64,000 nucleotides of DNA. Origin: DATATV01 sp035551355 (GTDB lineage Bacteria; Actinomycetota; Actinomycetes; Mycobacteriales; Pseudonocardiaceae). The translations under genes were made by a program, and so were the position numbers. Below are positions 8,102 through 15,889 of this stretch, piece after piece; the first letter of the stretch is position 1, and the number at the start of each line of letters is the position of its first letter. The stretch spans positions 62,001 through 126,000 of the forward strand of contig DASZNF010000017.1 in the NCBI GenBank assembly GCA_035551355.1. Direction: 5' to 3'. The notes beneath the pieces were generated by a model. The model was not told the DNA's origin and did not search any database. It was given only the letters and a program-made list of their open reading frames with translations.

Positions 8102-9338
8102 GGTCCACGCCCAGCAGCGCGTCGACCGCCGCACCGACCTGCCCCGGCGCCTCGGCGTCGGAGTCGTGGCCCAGCAGGGTGCGCTCGGCCCAGGCGTCCA
8201 CCGCGGTCAGCGCGTTGGCCGTGTCCAGGTCGTCGGCGAGATGATCGCGCAGCCGGGCAATGGTGGCCTCGGCCGGCGCCCCGGTGTCCGCGGCGATCGC
8301 CCGCCGCCAGCGGCCCAGCCGCTGCTGCCCGGCGGCCAGCAGCTCGGCCGACCAGGCCCGGTCGGTGCGGTAGTGCCCGGACAGCAGCGCCAGCCGCACC
8401 GCCATCGGGTCCACGCCGTCGGAGCGCAGCCGGGACACGAACACCAGGTTGCCGCGCGACTTGGACATCTTCTCGCCCTGCCAGCCGATCATCCCGGTGT
8501 GCACGTAGTGCCGGGCGAAGGGCTGCTCGCCGGTGAGCGCCTCGGCGTGCGCGGCCGAGTACTCGTGGTGCGGGAACACCAGGTCCGAGCCGCCGCCCTG
8601 CAGGTCGATACCGATGCCCAGCCGGTTGTAGGCGATCACGCTGCACTCGATGTGCCAGCCGGGGCGGCCCGCGCCCAGTTCGGTTTCCCAGGAGGGCTCA
8701 CCGTCCCGCGCGGTGCGCCACAGCAGCGCGTCCAGCGGGTGCCGTTTCCCGGGCCGGTCCGGGTCGCCGCCGCGCTCCCCGAACAGTTCGAGCATGGTCG
8801 CTTCGGAGTAGTTGGACTCGTAGCCGAACCGGCCGGTGGCGGTGTGGTCGAAGTAGATGTCGGGGTGTTCCGGGTCGTCGGCCCGGTAGGCGGCGCCGGC
8901 GGCCAGCAGCTTGCCGATGCCCTCGACGATCTCCGGGATGGCCTCCACGGCGCCGATGTAGTCCTGCGGCGCGAGGACCCGCAGCGACTCCATGTCCTCC
9001 CGGAACAGGGCGGTCTCGCTCATCGCCAGCACGATCCAGTCGGCCTGGTCGCGCTGGGCCCGCTCCAGCAGCGGGTCGTCCACGTCGGTGACGTTCTGCA
9101 CGTAGTGCACCCGGTGGCCGTTGTCCAGCCACTGCCGGTAGACCAGGTCGAACGCCAGGTAGGTGGCCGCGTGCCCGAGGTGGGTGGCGTCGTAGGGGGT
9201 GATGCCGCAGACGTACATCCGGGCCAGGTTCTCCGATGGCGCGGTCGGCCGCACCTCGCCGGTCGCGGTGTCGTACAGCCGCAGCGGTCGCGGTTGCCCG
9301 GTCACCCTGGGCACGGACGGGGACAGCCAGCTCTCCAT
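8073..9338 (-). CDS. mshC: cysteine:glucosaminyl-inositol ligase (mycothiol biosynthesis)
   Basis: MshC joins L-cysteine to GlcN-Ins using ATP, the third step of mycothiol synthesis, the main thiol of actinobacteria. The 421-residue protein is a class I aminoacyl-tRNA-synthetase-like enzyme. It has 'MYVCGITPYDATHLGHA' (zinc Cys44 and the HLGH signature at 53-56), 'HIECSVIAYN' and the 'EKMSKSRGN' loop near 289. It is shorter than cysteinyl-tRNA synthetase because the anticodon domain is missing, the known difference. The ATG at 9338 matches the family start MESW; a further upstream start would add 20 unlikely residues. Confidence 0.97.
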   Translation of the reverse strand: MESWLSPSVPRVTGQPRPLRLYDTATGEVRPTAPSENLARMYVCGITPYDATHLGHAATYLAFDLVYRQWLDNGHRVHYVQNVTDVDDPLLERAQRDQADWIVLAMSETALFREDMESLRVLAPQDYIGAVEAIPEIVEGIGKLLAAGAAYRADDPEHPDIYFDHTATGRFGYESNYSEATMLELFGERGGDPDRPGKRHPLDALLWRTARDGEPSWETELGAGRPGWHIECSVIAYNRLGIGIDLQGGGSDLVFPHHEYSAAHAEALTGEQPFARHYVHTGMIGWQGEKMSKSRGNLVFVSRLRSDGVDPMAVRLALLSGHYRTDRAWSAELLAAGQQRLGRWRRAIAADTGAPAEATIARLRDHLADDLDTANALTAVDAWAERTLLGHDSDAEAPGQVGAAVDALLGVDLTLPPSLLG

Positions 9339-9480
9339 GGCCTCGACGTTAGCTGAGATTTTCCGCGAGCCAAGCTCCCACCTGCCGGTTCCCCGCATGT
9401 GGGCGCAAGGTCACCGCGGCGGTGGCCGGGCGGGGCGTGGAAGTATTGGCGGTGCACGTCCGATCCAGGGGAGGCCTCCG

Positions 9481-9912
9481 ATGGACATCCGCACCATCGA
9501 CCAGAACTACGACCAGCTGCAGCGGCAGAGCCAGCAGACGGTGAACTCGATCAGTGCGCTGGCCGGAAAACTGCAGGCCGCCGCGGCCGCGGGCAACACC
9601 GACGCGCGCGAGTGGCTGCTGGATCTGAAGGAGGTGACCCTGGGGTTCCAGCAGGAACAGAACCAGGTCACCCTGCTGTTGCAGGCGATCCACAACTACG
9701 TCTCCGAGCAGGAGCAGCGCCAGCAACAGCAGCCGCAACAGCCCCAGTACCAGCAACAACAGCCGATGTACCAGCAGCCCGGGTACGGCGATCCGTACTA
9801 CCAGCAGCAGGGCGGCGGCTTCAGCCGGTTCATGCACAGCGGCTTCGGCCAGGCCATCACCACCGGCGCCGGCTTCGCCATCGGTGAAGACATCATCAAC
9901 GACATTTTCTGA
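9481..9912 (+). CDS. Gln-rich small protein with C-terminal glycine segment
   Basis: I do not recognise a named family. The 143-residue product has an alpha-helical, coiled-coil-prone N half (about 1-80, 'QRQSQQTVNSISALAGKL'), then a stretch very rich in Gln, Pro and Tyr (about 82-118, runs such as QQQQPQQPQYQQQQ). It ends with a Gly-rich segment 'GFGQAITTGAGFAIGEDI' that could associate with membrane. The ATG at 9481 follows a strong GGGGAGG site by 7 bases. The composition suggests a self-associating or disordered protein. A hairpin follows 14 bp after the stop. Confidence 0.75.
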   Translation: MDIRTIDQNYDQLQRQSQQTVNSISALAGKLQAAAAAGNTDAREWLLDLKEVTLGFQQEQNQVTLLLQAIHNYVSEQEQRQQQQPQQPQYQQQQPMYQQPGYGDPYYQQQGGGFSRFMHSGFGQAITTGAGFAIGEDIINDIF

Positions 9913-9926
9913 CGGCGCCGACCAGG

Positions 9927-9958
9927 GCGGCGGAGTGCTCGTCAGGCCGCTCCGCCGC
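9927..9958 (+). terminator. hairpin terminator after the Gln-rich gene
   Basis: A perfect 9-bp inverted repeat (gcggcggag / ctccgccgc) with a 14-nt loop sits 14 bp downstream of the stop codon at 9912. It has no T-run after it, as is common in high-GC actinobacteria. Confidence 0.55.
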
Positions 9959-9980
9959 AGGTCAACGCCTGGCCAACGGC

Positions 9981-10946
9981 ATGAAGGTCGAACCCGTGAT
10001 CATGAAGACCGACGTGCTCGGTGACGGCTTCAGTGTCCGCACCATCCCGCTGGGCACCGGCGCCGACGAGGATCTCGTGGCCTCCCTCGTGCGCTTCCCG
10101 GCCCAGGATCCGAAGCACGGCGCCGTGCTGTACGTGCACGGGTTTTCCGACTACTTCTTCCAGCGGCACCTGGCCACCCACTTCGCCGAGCGCGGCTACG
10201 ACTTCTACGCGGTGGACCTGCGCGGATACGGACGCTCGCTGCGGCCGGGCCAGGCCCCCAACTTCGTGGCCGCCATGTCGGAGCACTTCGACGAGCTGGA
10301 CCGGGCGGTGGAGCTGATCAACGCCGACGGCCATCAGCGCCTGGTCGTGCTGGGCCACTCGACCGGCGGCCTGATCACCACACTGTGGGCCCACGAGCGG
10401 CGGGCCGATCCCCCGCTGGACGCGCTGGTGCTCAACAGCCCCTGGCTCGACCTGGCCGAGCCCTGGCTCACCCGGGTGGCCGGCACGCCACTGATCGACG
10501 TGCTGGGCCGGGTCGCGCCCCGGCTGGTGCTGCGCAGGGCCCTCGAAGGGGCCTACGGCCACAGCATCTATCACGCCCGCCACGGCGAGTGGGACTTCGA
10601 CCCGAGCTGGAAGCCGGTCGCGGGGTTCCCGGTGCTGGCCGGGTGGCTGCGCGCGATCCGCCGCGGGCACGCCGCCGTGCACCGCGGGCTGGCGGTGCCG
10701 GTCCCGGTCCTGGTGCTGCACTCCAGCCGCAGCCTGCGCGCGAAGCAGTGGACCGAGGCGGCCATGACCGCGGACACCGTGCTGGACGTCGAGCAGATCG
10801 CCCGCTGGGCGCCCAAGATCGGCCGCGAGGTGGACATCGTGCCGATCGAGGGCGGCCTGCACGACCTGTTCCTGTCCGCGGAACCGGTACGCGACAACAC
10901 TTTCGCGGTCGTGGACAACTGGCTGACCGAACACCGGCACCACTGA
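9981..10946 (+). CDS. alpha/beta hydrolase (serine aminopeptidase S33 / lysophospholipase-like)
   Basis: This 321-residue cytosolic-looking hydrolase has the oxyanion-hole region 'GAVLYVHGFSDYFFQ', the 'DLRGYGRS' strand and the nucleophile elbow GHSTGG near residue 126. The catalytic His is probably that of 'GGLHDLFLS' near 296, with an acidic residue in the preceding loop. The S33 family includes monoacylglycerol lipases and lysophospholipases, so an acylglycerol or ester substrate is a reasonable guess. ATG codons at 9981 and 10002 and a GTG at 9996 are all possible starts; none has a clear ribosome site, so the N terminus is uncertain. Confidence 0.85.
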   Translation: MKVEPVIMKTDVLGDGFSVRTIPLGTGADEDLVASLVRFPAQDPKHGAVLYVHGFSDYFFQRHLATHFAERGYDFYAVDLRGYGRSLRPGQAPNFVAAMSEHFDELDRAVELINADGHQRLVVLGHSTGGLITTLWAHERRADPPLDALVLNSPWLDLAEPWLTRVAGTPLIDVLGRVAPRLVLRRALEGAYGHSIYHARHGEWDFDPSWKPVAGFPVLAGWLRAIRRGHAAVHRGLAVPVPVLVLHSSRSLRAKQWTEAAMTADTVLDVEQIARWAPKIGREVDIVPIEGGLHDLFLSAEPVRDNTFAVVDNWLTEHRHH

Positions 10947-10949
10947 GCA

Positions 10950-10979
10950 CCGGGCGGTCGGGCGGCCCGATCAGCCCGG
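10950..10979. terminator. imperfect hairpin between convergent genes
   Basis: ccgggc at 10950-10955 pairs with gcccgg at 10974-10979, extended inward by a gtcgg/ccgat segment with mismatches. It overlaps the stop codon of the minus-strand VOC gene and follows the hydrolase stop by 3 bp, a fit for a shared terminator. Confidence 0.4.
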
Positions 10980-11759
10980 CTGCCACGCCTCGCCGTCGGG
11001 GCTGGCCACGACTACGGCGTAGCCGTCCGGGTCCTTGATCCAGATTTCTCGATGCCCGGGCCCGTTGCCCTGGCCGTCGGGTGGGTTTCGATGCGGTTCG
11101 CGTAGGACGGCCGCGCCCAGCTCGTGCACGCGCGCCACTACGCCCTCGAAGTCGGTGACGTCGCCGAACCACAGCAGCACGCCGTTACCGACCTCACGGT
11201 CCGGATCGCCGATCACCCCGTGGTGGTGTTCGACCTCGCGATGGTGCAGCTGCAGGACCAGGACGCCATCGGCGAGCAGCCGCTCGTACTGTGGGCCCCC
11301 GTGGTCACTGACCAGACCGAGAAGTTGCTGGTACCAGCGGCTGGACGCTTCGACGTCGCGGACCGTGATCATCGTTTGGGATTGGGCGCGACGGGCCGGT
11401 ACGACGATGCCGATCCGGTTGCCCGCGGGGTCGTCGAGCTCGGCCAGCCAGCGTTCGCCGTTGTCCGGTTGCGGCCGGCCGTGCATGATGCCGCCGGCTT
11501 CGGCCGCGCGCTCCAGCGTCGGATACAGGTCGTCGGCGCAGATCCACAACAGCGGCCCGCCCGCCGCGGCCGGCGGTCGTTCGGTGGTCAACTGGCCGAT
11601 CATCCCGGGGGCGTCGAAGCTGCCGGTCGCGGAGTCGACGGACCAGCCGAACACCGATCGGTAGAACTCGGCCGAGCGGGCGAGGTCCGTCGCGGGTAGC
11701 TGCACATATCCGATCTGTCCGCGCGGTGGGTGCACCGCGGCGCGGTCGTCCGAGCTCAT
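10971..11759 (-). CDS. two-domain VOC/glyoxalase family protein
   Basis: The 262 residues form two vicinal-oxygen-chelate domains: about 13-122 ('GQIGYVQLPATDLARSAEF' to 'ELDDPAGNRIGIV') and about 128-256 (start 'TMITVRDVEASSRWYQQL', end 'IWIKDPDGYAVVV'). Such proteins are dioxygenases, glyoxalases, isomerases or drug-binding resistance proteins; the sequence does not decide. Its ATG overlaps the TetR stop (ATGA), so the two are translationally coupled and the regulator probably controls this gene. Confidence 0.85.
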   Translation of the reverse strand: MSSDDRAAVHPPRGQIGYVQLPATDLARSAEFYRSVFGWSVDSATGSFDAPGMIGQLTTERPPAAAGGPLLWICADDLYPTLERAAEAGGIMHGRPQPDNGERWLAELDDPAGNRIGIVVPARRAQSQTMITVRDVEASSRWYQQLLGLVSDHGGPQYERLLADGVLVLQLHHREVEHHHGVIGDPDREVGNGVLLWFGDVTDFEGVVARVHELGAAVLREPHRNPPDGQGNGPGHREIWIKDPDGYAVVVASPDGEAWQPG

Positions 11760-12457
11760 GTCGGAGATCTCCTTGCTGTCACAGGGGATTCGGCGGTCTC
11801 GGTGTCACCGATCAGCAGTCGGCCGGCCGAGGTCGCCAGCCAGTGTCGGTAGTGCCGAACCGACCACCGGCGCTGGCGGGTGAGGCGGTCGAAAATCGCC
11901 GGGTCCATGAGGATCCACACCGTGTCGACGGCTTCCTGTCGCACCCGGCCCGCGCCCAACGGTGTTTTGTGAGCCAACTGGTCGACGATCCAGCCGGCCA
12001 TGGTGGCCCGGTTCTCGATCATCTGCTCGGCGAGTTCGGTGAGTTCGGTGTCGGTGGCCGCCGCTTCGAACAGGGCGAGGACAAGCCCGGCCGATCGTTG
12101 CTGGGCCGCGGTGATCGTGCCGGCCACGATGTCGAGGAAGTCCTCGGCGGTGGCGGCGTTGACCGCTGTCTCGGCCCAGCGTCGATCGAGCACGGCGACC
12201 GGTTGGTCGTCCCCGGCGATGGCGACGTCGATGGCGGCCTTGAGTAGCCGGGCCTTCGTGCCGAACTGCAGTTCCACCGTGGGCACCGAAACACCGGCCC
12301 GGCCGGCGATCGCGCGCATCGTGGAGCCGGCGAACCCGCGTTCGAGAAACACGGTCGTGGCCGCGTCGAGGACACGCCGGCGGGTGAGCCGAGCCTGCGC
12401 CTCGCGTCGGCTGGAACGGTAGACCCGAGGCGCACGCTGCCCGCCGGCACTCATCAT
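11756..12457 (-). CDS. TetR family transcriptional regulator
   Basis: This 233-residue one-component regulator has an N-terminal TetR helix-turn-helix: 'RRRVLDAATTVFLERGFAG' then 'TMRAIAGRAGVSVPTVELQF' (about 26-66). The ligand domain (about 90-215) is diverse and gives no ligand. It lies directly upstream of the VOC gene with a 4-bp overlap. A nearly perfect palindrome a few bases upstream of its start is a likely operator, which suggests autoregulation of the two-gene unit. Confidence 0.9.
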   Translation of the reverse strand: MMSAGGQRAPRVYRSSRREAQARLTRRRVLDAATTVFLERGFAGSTMRAIAGRAGVSVPTVELQFGTKARLLKAAIDVAIAGDDQPVAVLDRRWAETAVNAATAEDFLDIVAGTITAAQQRSAGLVLALFEAAATDTELTELAEQMIENRATMAGWIVDQLAHKTPLGAGRVRQEAVDTVWILMDPAIFDRLTRQRRWSVRHYRHWLATSAGRLLIGDTETAESPVTARRSPT

Positions 12458-12464
12458 CCCAGTA

Positions 12465-12491
12465 TTGGCTATGGCCCACCCATAGTCAATG
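12465..12491. promoter_or_regulatory. likely TetR operator
   Basis: attggctatgg at 12465-12475 and ccatagtcaat at 12481-12491 form an 11-bp inverted repeat with one mismatch and a 5-bp spacer. It begins 8 bp upstream of the TetR start, the size and position usual for an autoregulatory TetR site. Confidence 0.6.
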
Positions 12492-12642
12492 TCGGCGTGG
12501 AATCAGTCGGCAAGCAGGCGAAATGACCGAACGCGGCTACCGCCGGGCACAGGAAGAGGTATCCCAGTACCAGCAACAAAAACCGGCGCTGCCCGAACTC
12601 TGGCCCGCGGTGGACAGGGTCCCGTTCGGACACCGTGCGCCG

Positions 12643-14325
12643 TCAGGATGCCCAGGGCGCCGTCCGGTTGACCGTGTCCCAGAACTGACAGTTGTGCTGC
12701 GCCATGATCTGTCCGGTCGCAACCAGCGTGCTGTCTCCCGATGCCACCAGGGACATCACCGGGTTACCCGGTGCGGTGTAAGGACTCCACGACGGCGTGC
12801 CGGACGCGGTCGGCTGGCCGGTGCGCGCGAAACCCGTCCACTGAGCCAGCACCTGGTTCTGCAGCGCGAGCTGGTTCGGGTCCAGCGATGCCGGGGTGTC
12901 GTGGGCGAGCCGGTTGATCGCGCTGTGGTTGGCGCCCAACGGAAGCGTCTGCCCCGGTGAGTCCGCGTCGTCGTCCTCGTAGGCGTAGGTCGGGATGTGC
13001 CGGGCGATCTGCGCGTAGCTCTGCAGGGCCGGACACACGCTGAACGCGTCGGCCATGACCGTGCGGTACGCGATGAACGACGACGAAGACGGGTACCGCT
13101 GCACCGGATACAGGTGCAGTACGGCGGGCGCGAGCGCGCCGAACTGCTGGCGCACCAACTGTTCGTACTGTTCGGTCGTGTCGGCGACGATCGGGTGGCC
13201 GGGCGTGTTCACGTAGATGCCGCCGTTGAACTCGTCCCGGCCCACCCCGATCATCAGCTTGACGTTGTTGACCCGGCCGAGTTGGAACGCCGCAGCGGCC
13301 GACATGGGCAGCGTCGTGCCGTTGACGATCGGCCCGATCGCCCCGCCTGCGGACGGATCCAGGAACTGACCGCCCTGCTCGACGAGGGTGTCGGCAGGCG
13401 CCGCACGCAGGCAGGCCGCGACATCGGCCGCGTTCCCGCAGCCGACCTTGGCCGCGAACTGGGCGCCGAGTTGTTGCGCCTGGGGCTCGGTGGGGAGCCT
13501 GGACTTGCAGTCCGCGGGCCACCAGATGGTGTTGACGTTGAAGTTGTAGTAACCGCTGATGCTGATGCCCCGCTGGAACAGGCCGTTCGCGGTCGGCGAG
13601 GCAACCTGGTCACACACGCTGGCGCCACCGGCGGACTCACCGAAGATCGTCACGTTGCCCGGATCTCCGCCGAACGCCGCGATGTTGTTCTTCACCCAGC
13701 GCAGTGCCGCCTGCTGGTCCTGCAGCCCGAAGTCGCCACTGTGCGCGCCGAGGGCCTGCTCGGCCAGGAATCCCATGATCCCCAACCGGTAGCCTGCATA
13801 GACGTAGATGGCCGGCCCGCTGTTGACGAAGTTCGCGCCGTCGTCGTCGCGGGCCTCGCCGAGAAACCCGCCGCCGTGGATCTCGAACACCACCGGCAGG
13901 TGCTGCCCGGCCCGGACTCCGGCCGGCTCCTGAACCTCCAGGAACAGGCAGTTCTCGCTGGTGCCGGGTTGCACCGCGCCCGACGGGACACCCGGTTCGA
14001 GGCAGCCCGGGCCGCGTTGGGTGGCTTGGTAGGTCGTCGTCCACGGCTGCGCCGGCTGTGGGGGCTGCCAGCGCAGATTTCCCAGCGGTGGGGCCGCGTA
14101 CGGGATGTCGAGGTAGGACGTCTGCCCGCCGGCGGTGACGCCGCACACCGGGCCACGGTCGGACTGTACGACGGTCCCGGGGGAACACGCCGGCGGAGCG
14201 GCCGACGCCTGGGCCCGGAAGCCGAGGCTGGGCACCACCAGGACCACAGCTACCGCGATGACGGTGGCGAAAACGGTGGCGTACCACCGGTTCGAGTGCT
14301 GTTTCCATGCGGTCGCAAGCTTCAT
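12643..14325 (-). CDS. exported type-B carboxylesterase
   Basis: This 560-residue secreted esterase of the carboxylesterase/cholinesterase family hydrolyses carboxylic esters. An N-terminal signal peptide (basic residues, hydrophobic segment about 16-35, probable cleavage near ASA-AP at 41-44) precedes the catalytic domain. The family opening 'YLDIPYAAPPLGNLRW' is present, with the oxyanion motif 'EIHGGGFLGE' and nucleophile GESAGG (Ser231). 'GRDEFNGGIY' provides the acidic region, and 'GANHSAI' likely carries the catalytic His. It is convergent with nothing nearby and diverges from the Tat-exported gene at 14514. Confidence 0.92.
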   Translation of the reverse strand: MKLATAWKQHSNRWYATVFATVIAVAVVLVVPSLGFRAQASAAPPACSPGTVVQSDRGPVCGVTAGGQTSYLDIPYAAPPLGNLRWQPPQPAQPWTTTYQATQRGPGCLEPGVPSGAVQPGTSENCLFLEVQEPAGVRAGQHLPVVFEIHGGGFLGEARDDDGANFVNSGPAIYVYAGYRLGIMGFLAEQALGAHSGDFGLQDQQAALRWVKNNIAAFGGDPGNVTIFGESAGGASVCDQVASPTANGLFQRGISISGYYNFNVNTIWWPADCKSRLPTEPQAQQLGAQFAAKVGCGNAADVAACLRAAPADTLVEQGGQFLDPSAGGAIGPIVNGTTLPMSAAAAFQLGRVNNVKLMIGVGRDEFNGGIYVNTPGHPIVADTTEQYEQLVRQQFGALAPAVLHLYPVQRYPSSSSFIAYRTVMADAFSVCPALQSYAQIARHIPTYAYEDDDADSPGQTLPLGANHSAINRLAHDTPASLDPNQLALQNQVLAQWTGFARTGQPTASGTPSWSPYTAPGNPVMSLVASGDSTLVATGQIMAQHNCQFWDTVNRTAPWAS

Positions 14326-14513
14326 CAGTCCCCCGTCCTCGCCGCCGTGCCCTCACCCTATTGACACGGACTAAACCACCAATTCATGCCTACACACAAC
14401 AGGACGAAAGGGTCAAGGGCAGGGAGGGGTCAGGTAAAACGAGACTCAGCTGATTTTCAGGCGCAGTCGATATCCTGGCCGGGTTATCAACAGAACAAAC
14501 GTTGGGGGATGCC

Positions 14514-15701
14514 ATGCGGCACACTGGTTTCAGCCGCCGGACGGCGTTACGCGGCGCGGGCGCGCTCGGACTGGCCGCGATCGGCGGATTGGTCACCCGC
14601 CCCGCGGTTTCCTCGGCCGCCGCCACCACCGGCGGCGCCACCACCGACGTGGCCGCGCCGCGGATGACGGTCAACCGCCTCGAACCGGGCACTTTTGCCG
14701 GCCAGATCTTTTTCACCTTCCGCACCGCGGACGCGGGCGGCGTGGAAATCGCCGACACCGCCGGAACGCCGGTGTGGTCCACCTCGGGTCCGGCCGGATA
14801 CTTCGATTTCCAGGCCCAGACCTACCGGGGCCGACCGGTGCTGACCTGGTGGCAGGGCGGCGGCAACCCGGCCGGCGGCGGCACCGGCACGGGCATCGAC
14901 GTCCTCACCACGTTCGACCACGCCCCAGTCGCGACCATCGGCGCGTCCGGCGCCTTCCAGCCCGACATCCACGAACTGCGCCTCACCCCGCAGCACACCG
15001 CGCTGATCACGTCCTACGTCGCGGTGCCCTACGACCTCTCGTCCGTGGGCGGCCCGGCCGACGGCCAGGTGCTCAACTCCTACTGCGAGGAGGTCGACAT
15101 CGCCTCCGGGCAGGTGCTGCACCGGTGGAGCGCGCTGGACCACGTGCCGCTCACCGACAGCTACGTCGCCGCGCCCACCACGGCCGACGAGGCCTACGAC
15201 TTCTTCCACATCAACTCGATCAGCATCACTCCGGACGACCATCTGCTCATCTCGGCCCGGCACACCTGCGCGCTCTACAAGATCAACCGCAGCACCGGCC
15301 AGGTCGTGTGGCGGCTGGGCGGCAAGTCCAGTTCGTTCGCCGTCGCGCCGGATGCCGTGTTCGGTTTCCAGCACCACGCCAGCTACGAAACTCCGGACAC
15401 GATCCGGCTGTTCGACGACGGCAGCGACGGGCTGACCACCTGGCACCCCAGCCGAGTCGCCTGGCTCCGCGTGGCGACCGGCACCATGACCGCGACTCTG
15501 GCCGAGGACATGAGCATCCCCGGCAACGCCCAGTCCGCCGCCATGGGCAGCGCGCAACGCCTGCCCAACGGCAACGTGTTCGTCAGCTGGGGCTCGAATC
15601 CCCGGCTGTCCGAGTTCTCCCCGCGCGGCGACCTGCTGTTCGACGCCACGCTCGACTCACCGTCCTACCGCGCCTTCAAATACCCGACGCACCTGGCCTG
15701 A
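14514..15701 (+). CDS. Tat-exported arylsulfotransferase (ASST)-like beta-propeller protein
   Basis: This 395-residue protein starts with a twin-arginine signal (FSRRTALRGAGALGLAA), which predicts export in the folded state. The rest resembles the arylsulfotransferase N-terminal family: repeated propeller blades with 'FFHINSISITPDDHLLISAR', 'TGQVVWRLGGKSSSF', 'FQHHASYE' and 'GSAQRLPNGNVFVSWGS'. The His-rich positions correspond to the region where ASST enzymes bind sulfate. True sulfotransferase activity is not proven; many actinobacterial members have unknown activity. The ATG at 14514 follows GGGGGA by a few bases and is preferred to an in-frame TTG at 14502. Confidence 0.85.
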   Translation: MRHTGFSRRTALRGAGALGLAAIGGLVTRPAVSSAAATTGGATTDVAAPRMTVNRLEPGTFAGQIFFTFRTADAGGVEIADTAGTPVWSTSGPAGYFDFQAQTYRGRPVLTWWQGGGNPAGGGTGTGIDVLTTFDHAPVATIGASGAFQPDIHELRLTPQHTALITSYVAVPYDLSSVGGPADGQVLNSYCEEVDIASGQVLHRWSALDHVPLTDSYVAAPTTADEAYDFFHINSISITPDDHLLISARHTCALYKINRSTGQVVWRLGGKSSSFAVAPDAVFGFQHHASYETPDTIRLFDDGSDGLTTWHPSRVAWLRVATGTMTATLAEDMSIPGNAQSAAMGSAQRLPNGNVFVSWGSNPRLSEFSPRGDLLFDATLDSPSYRAFKYPTHLA

Positions 15702-15889
15702 CTCGCGCCGATCGCGGCGTGCGCCCGCGGCGCGTCGCGATCGACCGCGCAACCCCGAACAGCTCCGGTGTTTCACCCCGGTTCAAGCGTCAATCCGGGA
15801 CTGTTGTTAATTTCTCGCCCGGCCTGACCCGGACAGCAGGCTTGCTCATCCGATCTCCCGCTGCTTGCCTGAAAGGCCGGAGGTGGGCG

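Noticed and set aside
12523..12671. Small plus-strand frame after the TetR operator
   Set aside because: It begins with gene-like residues but runs antisense into the esterase gene, lacks a good ribosome site and resembles no family; perhaps a relic, not annotated.
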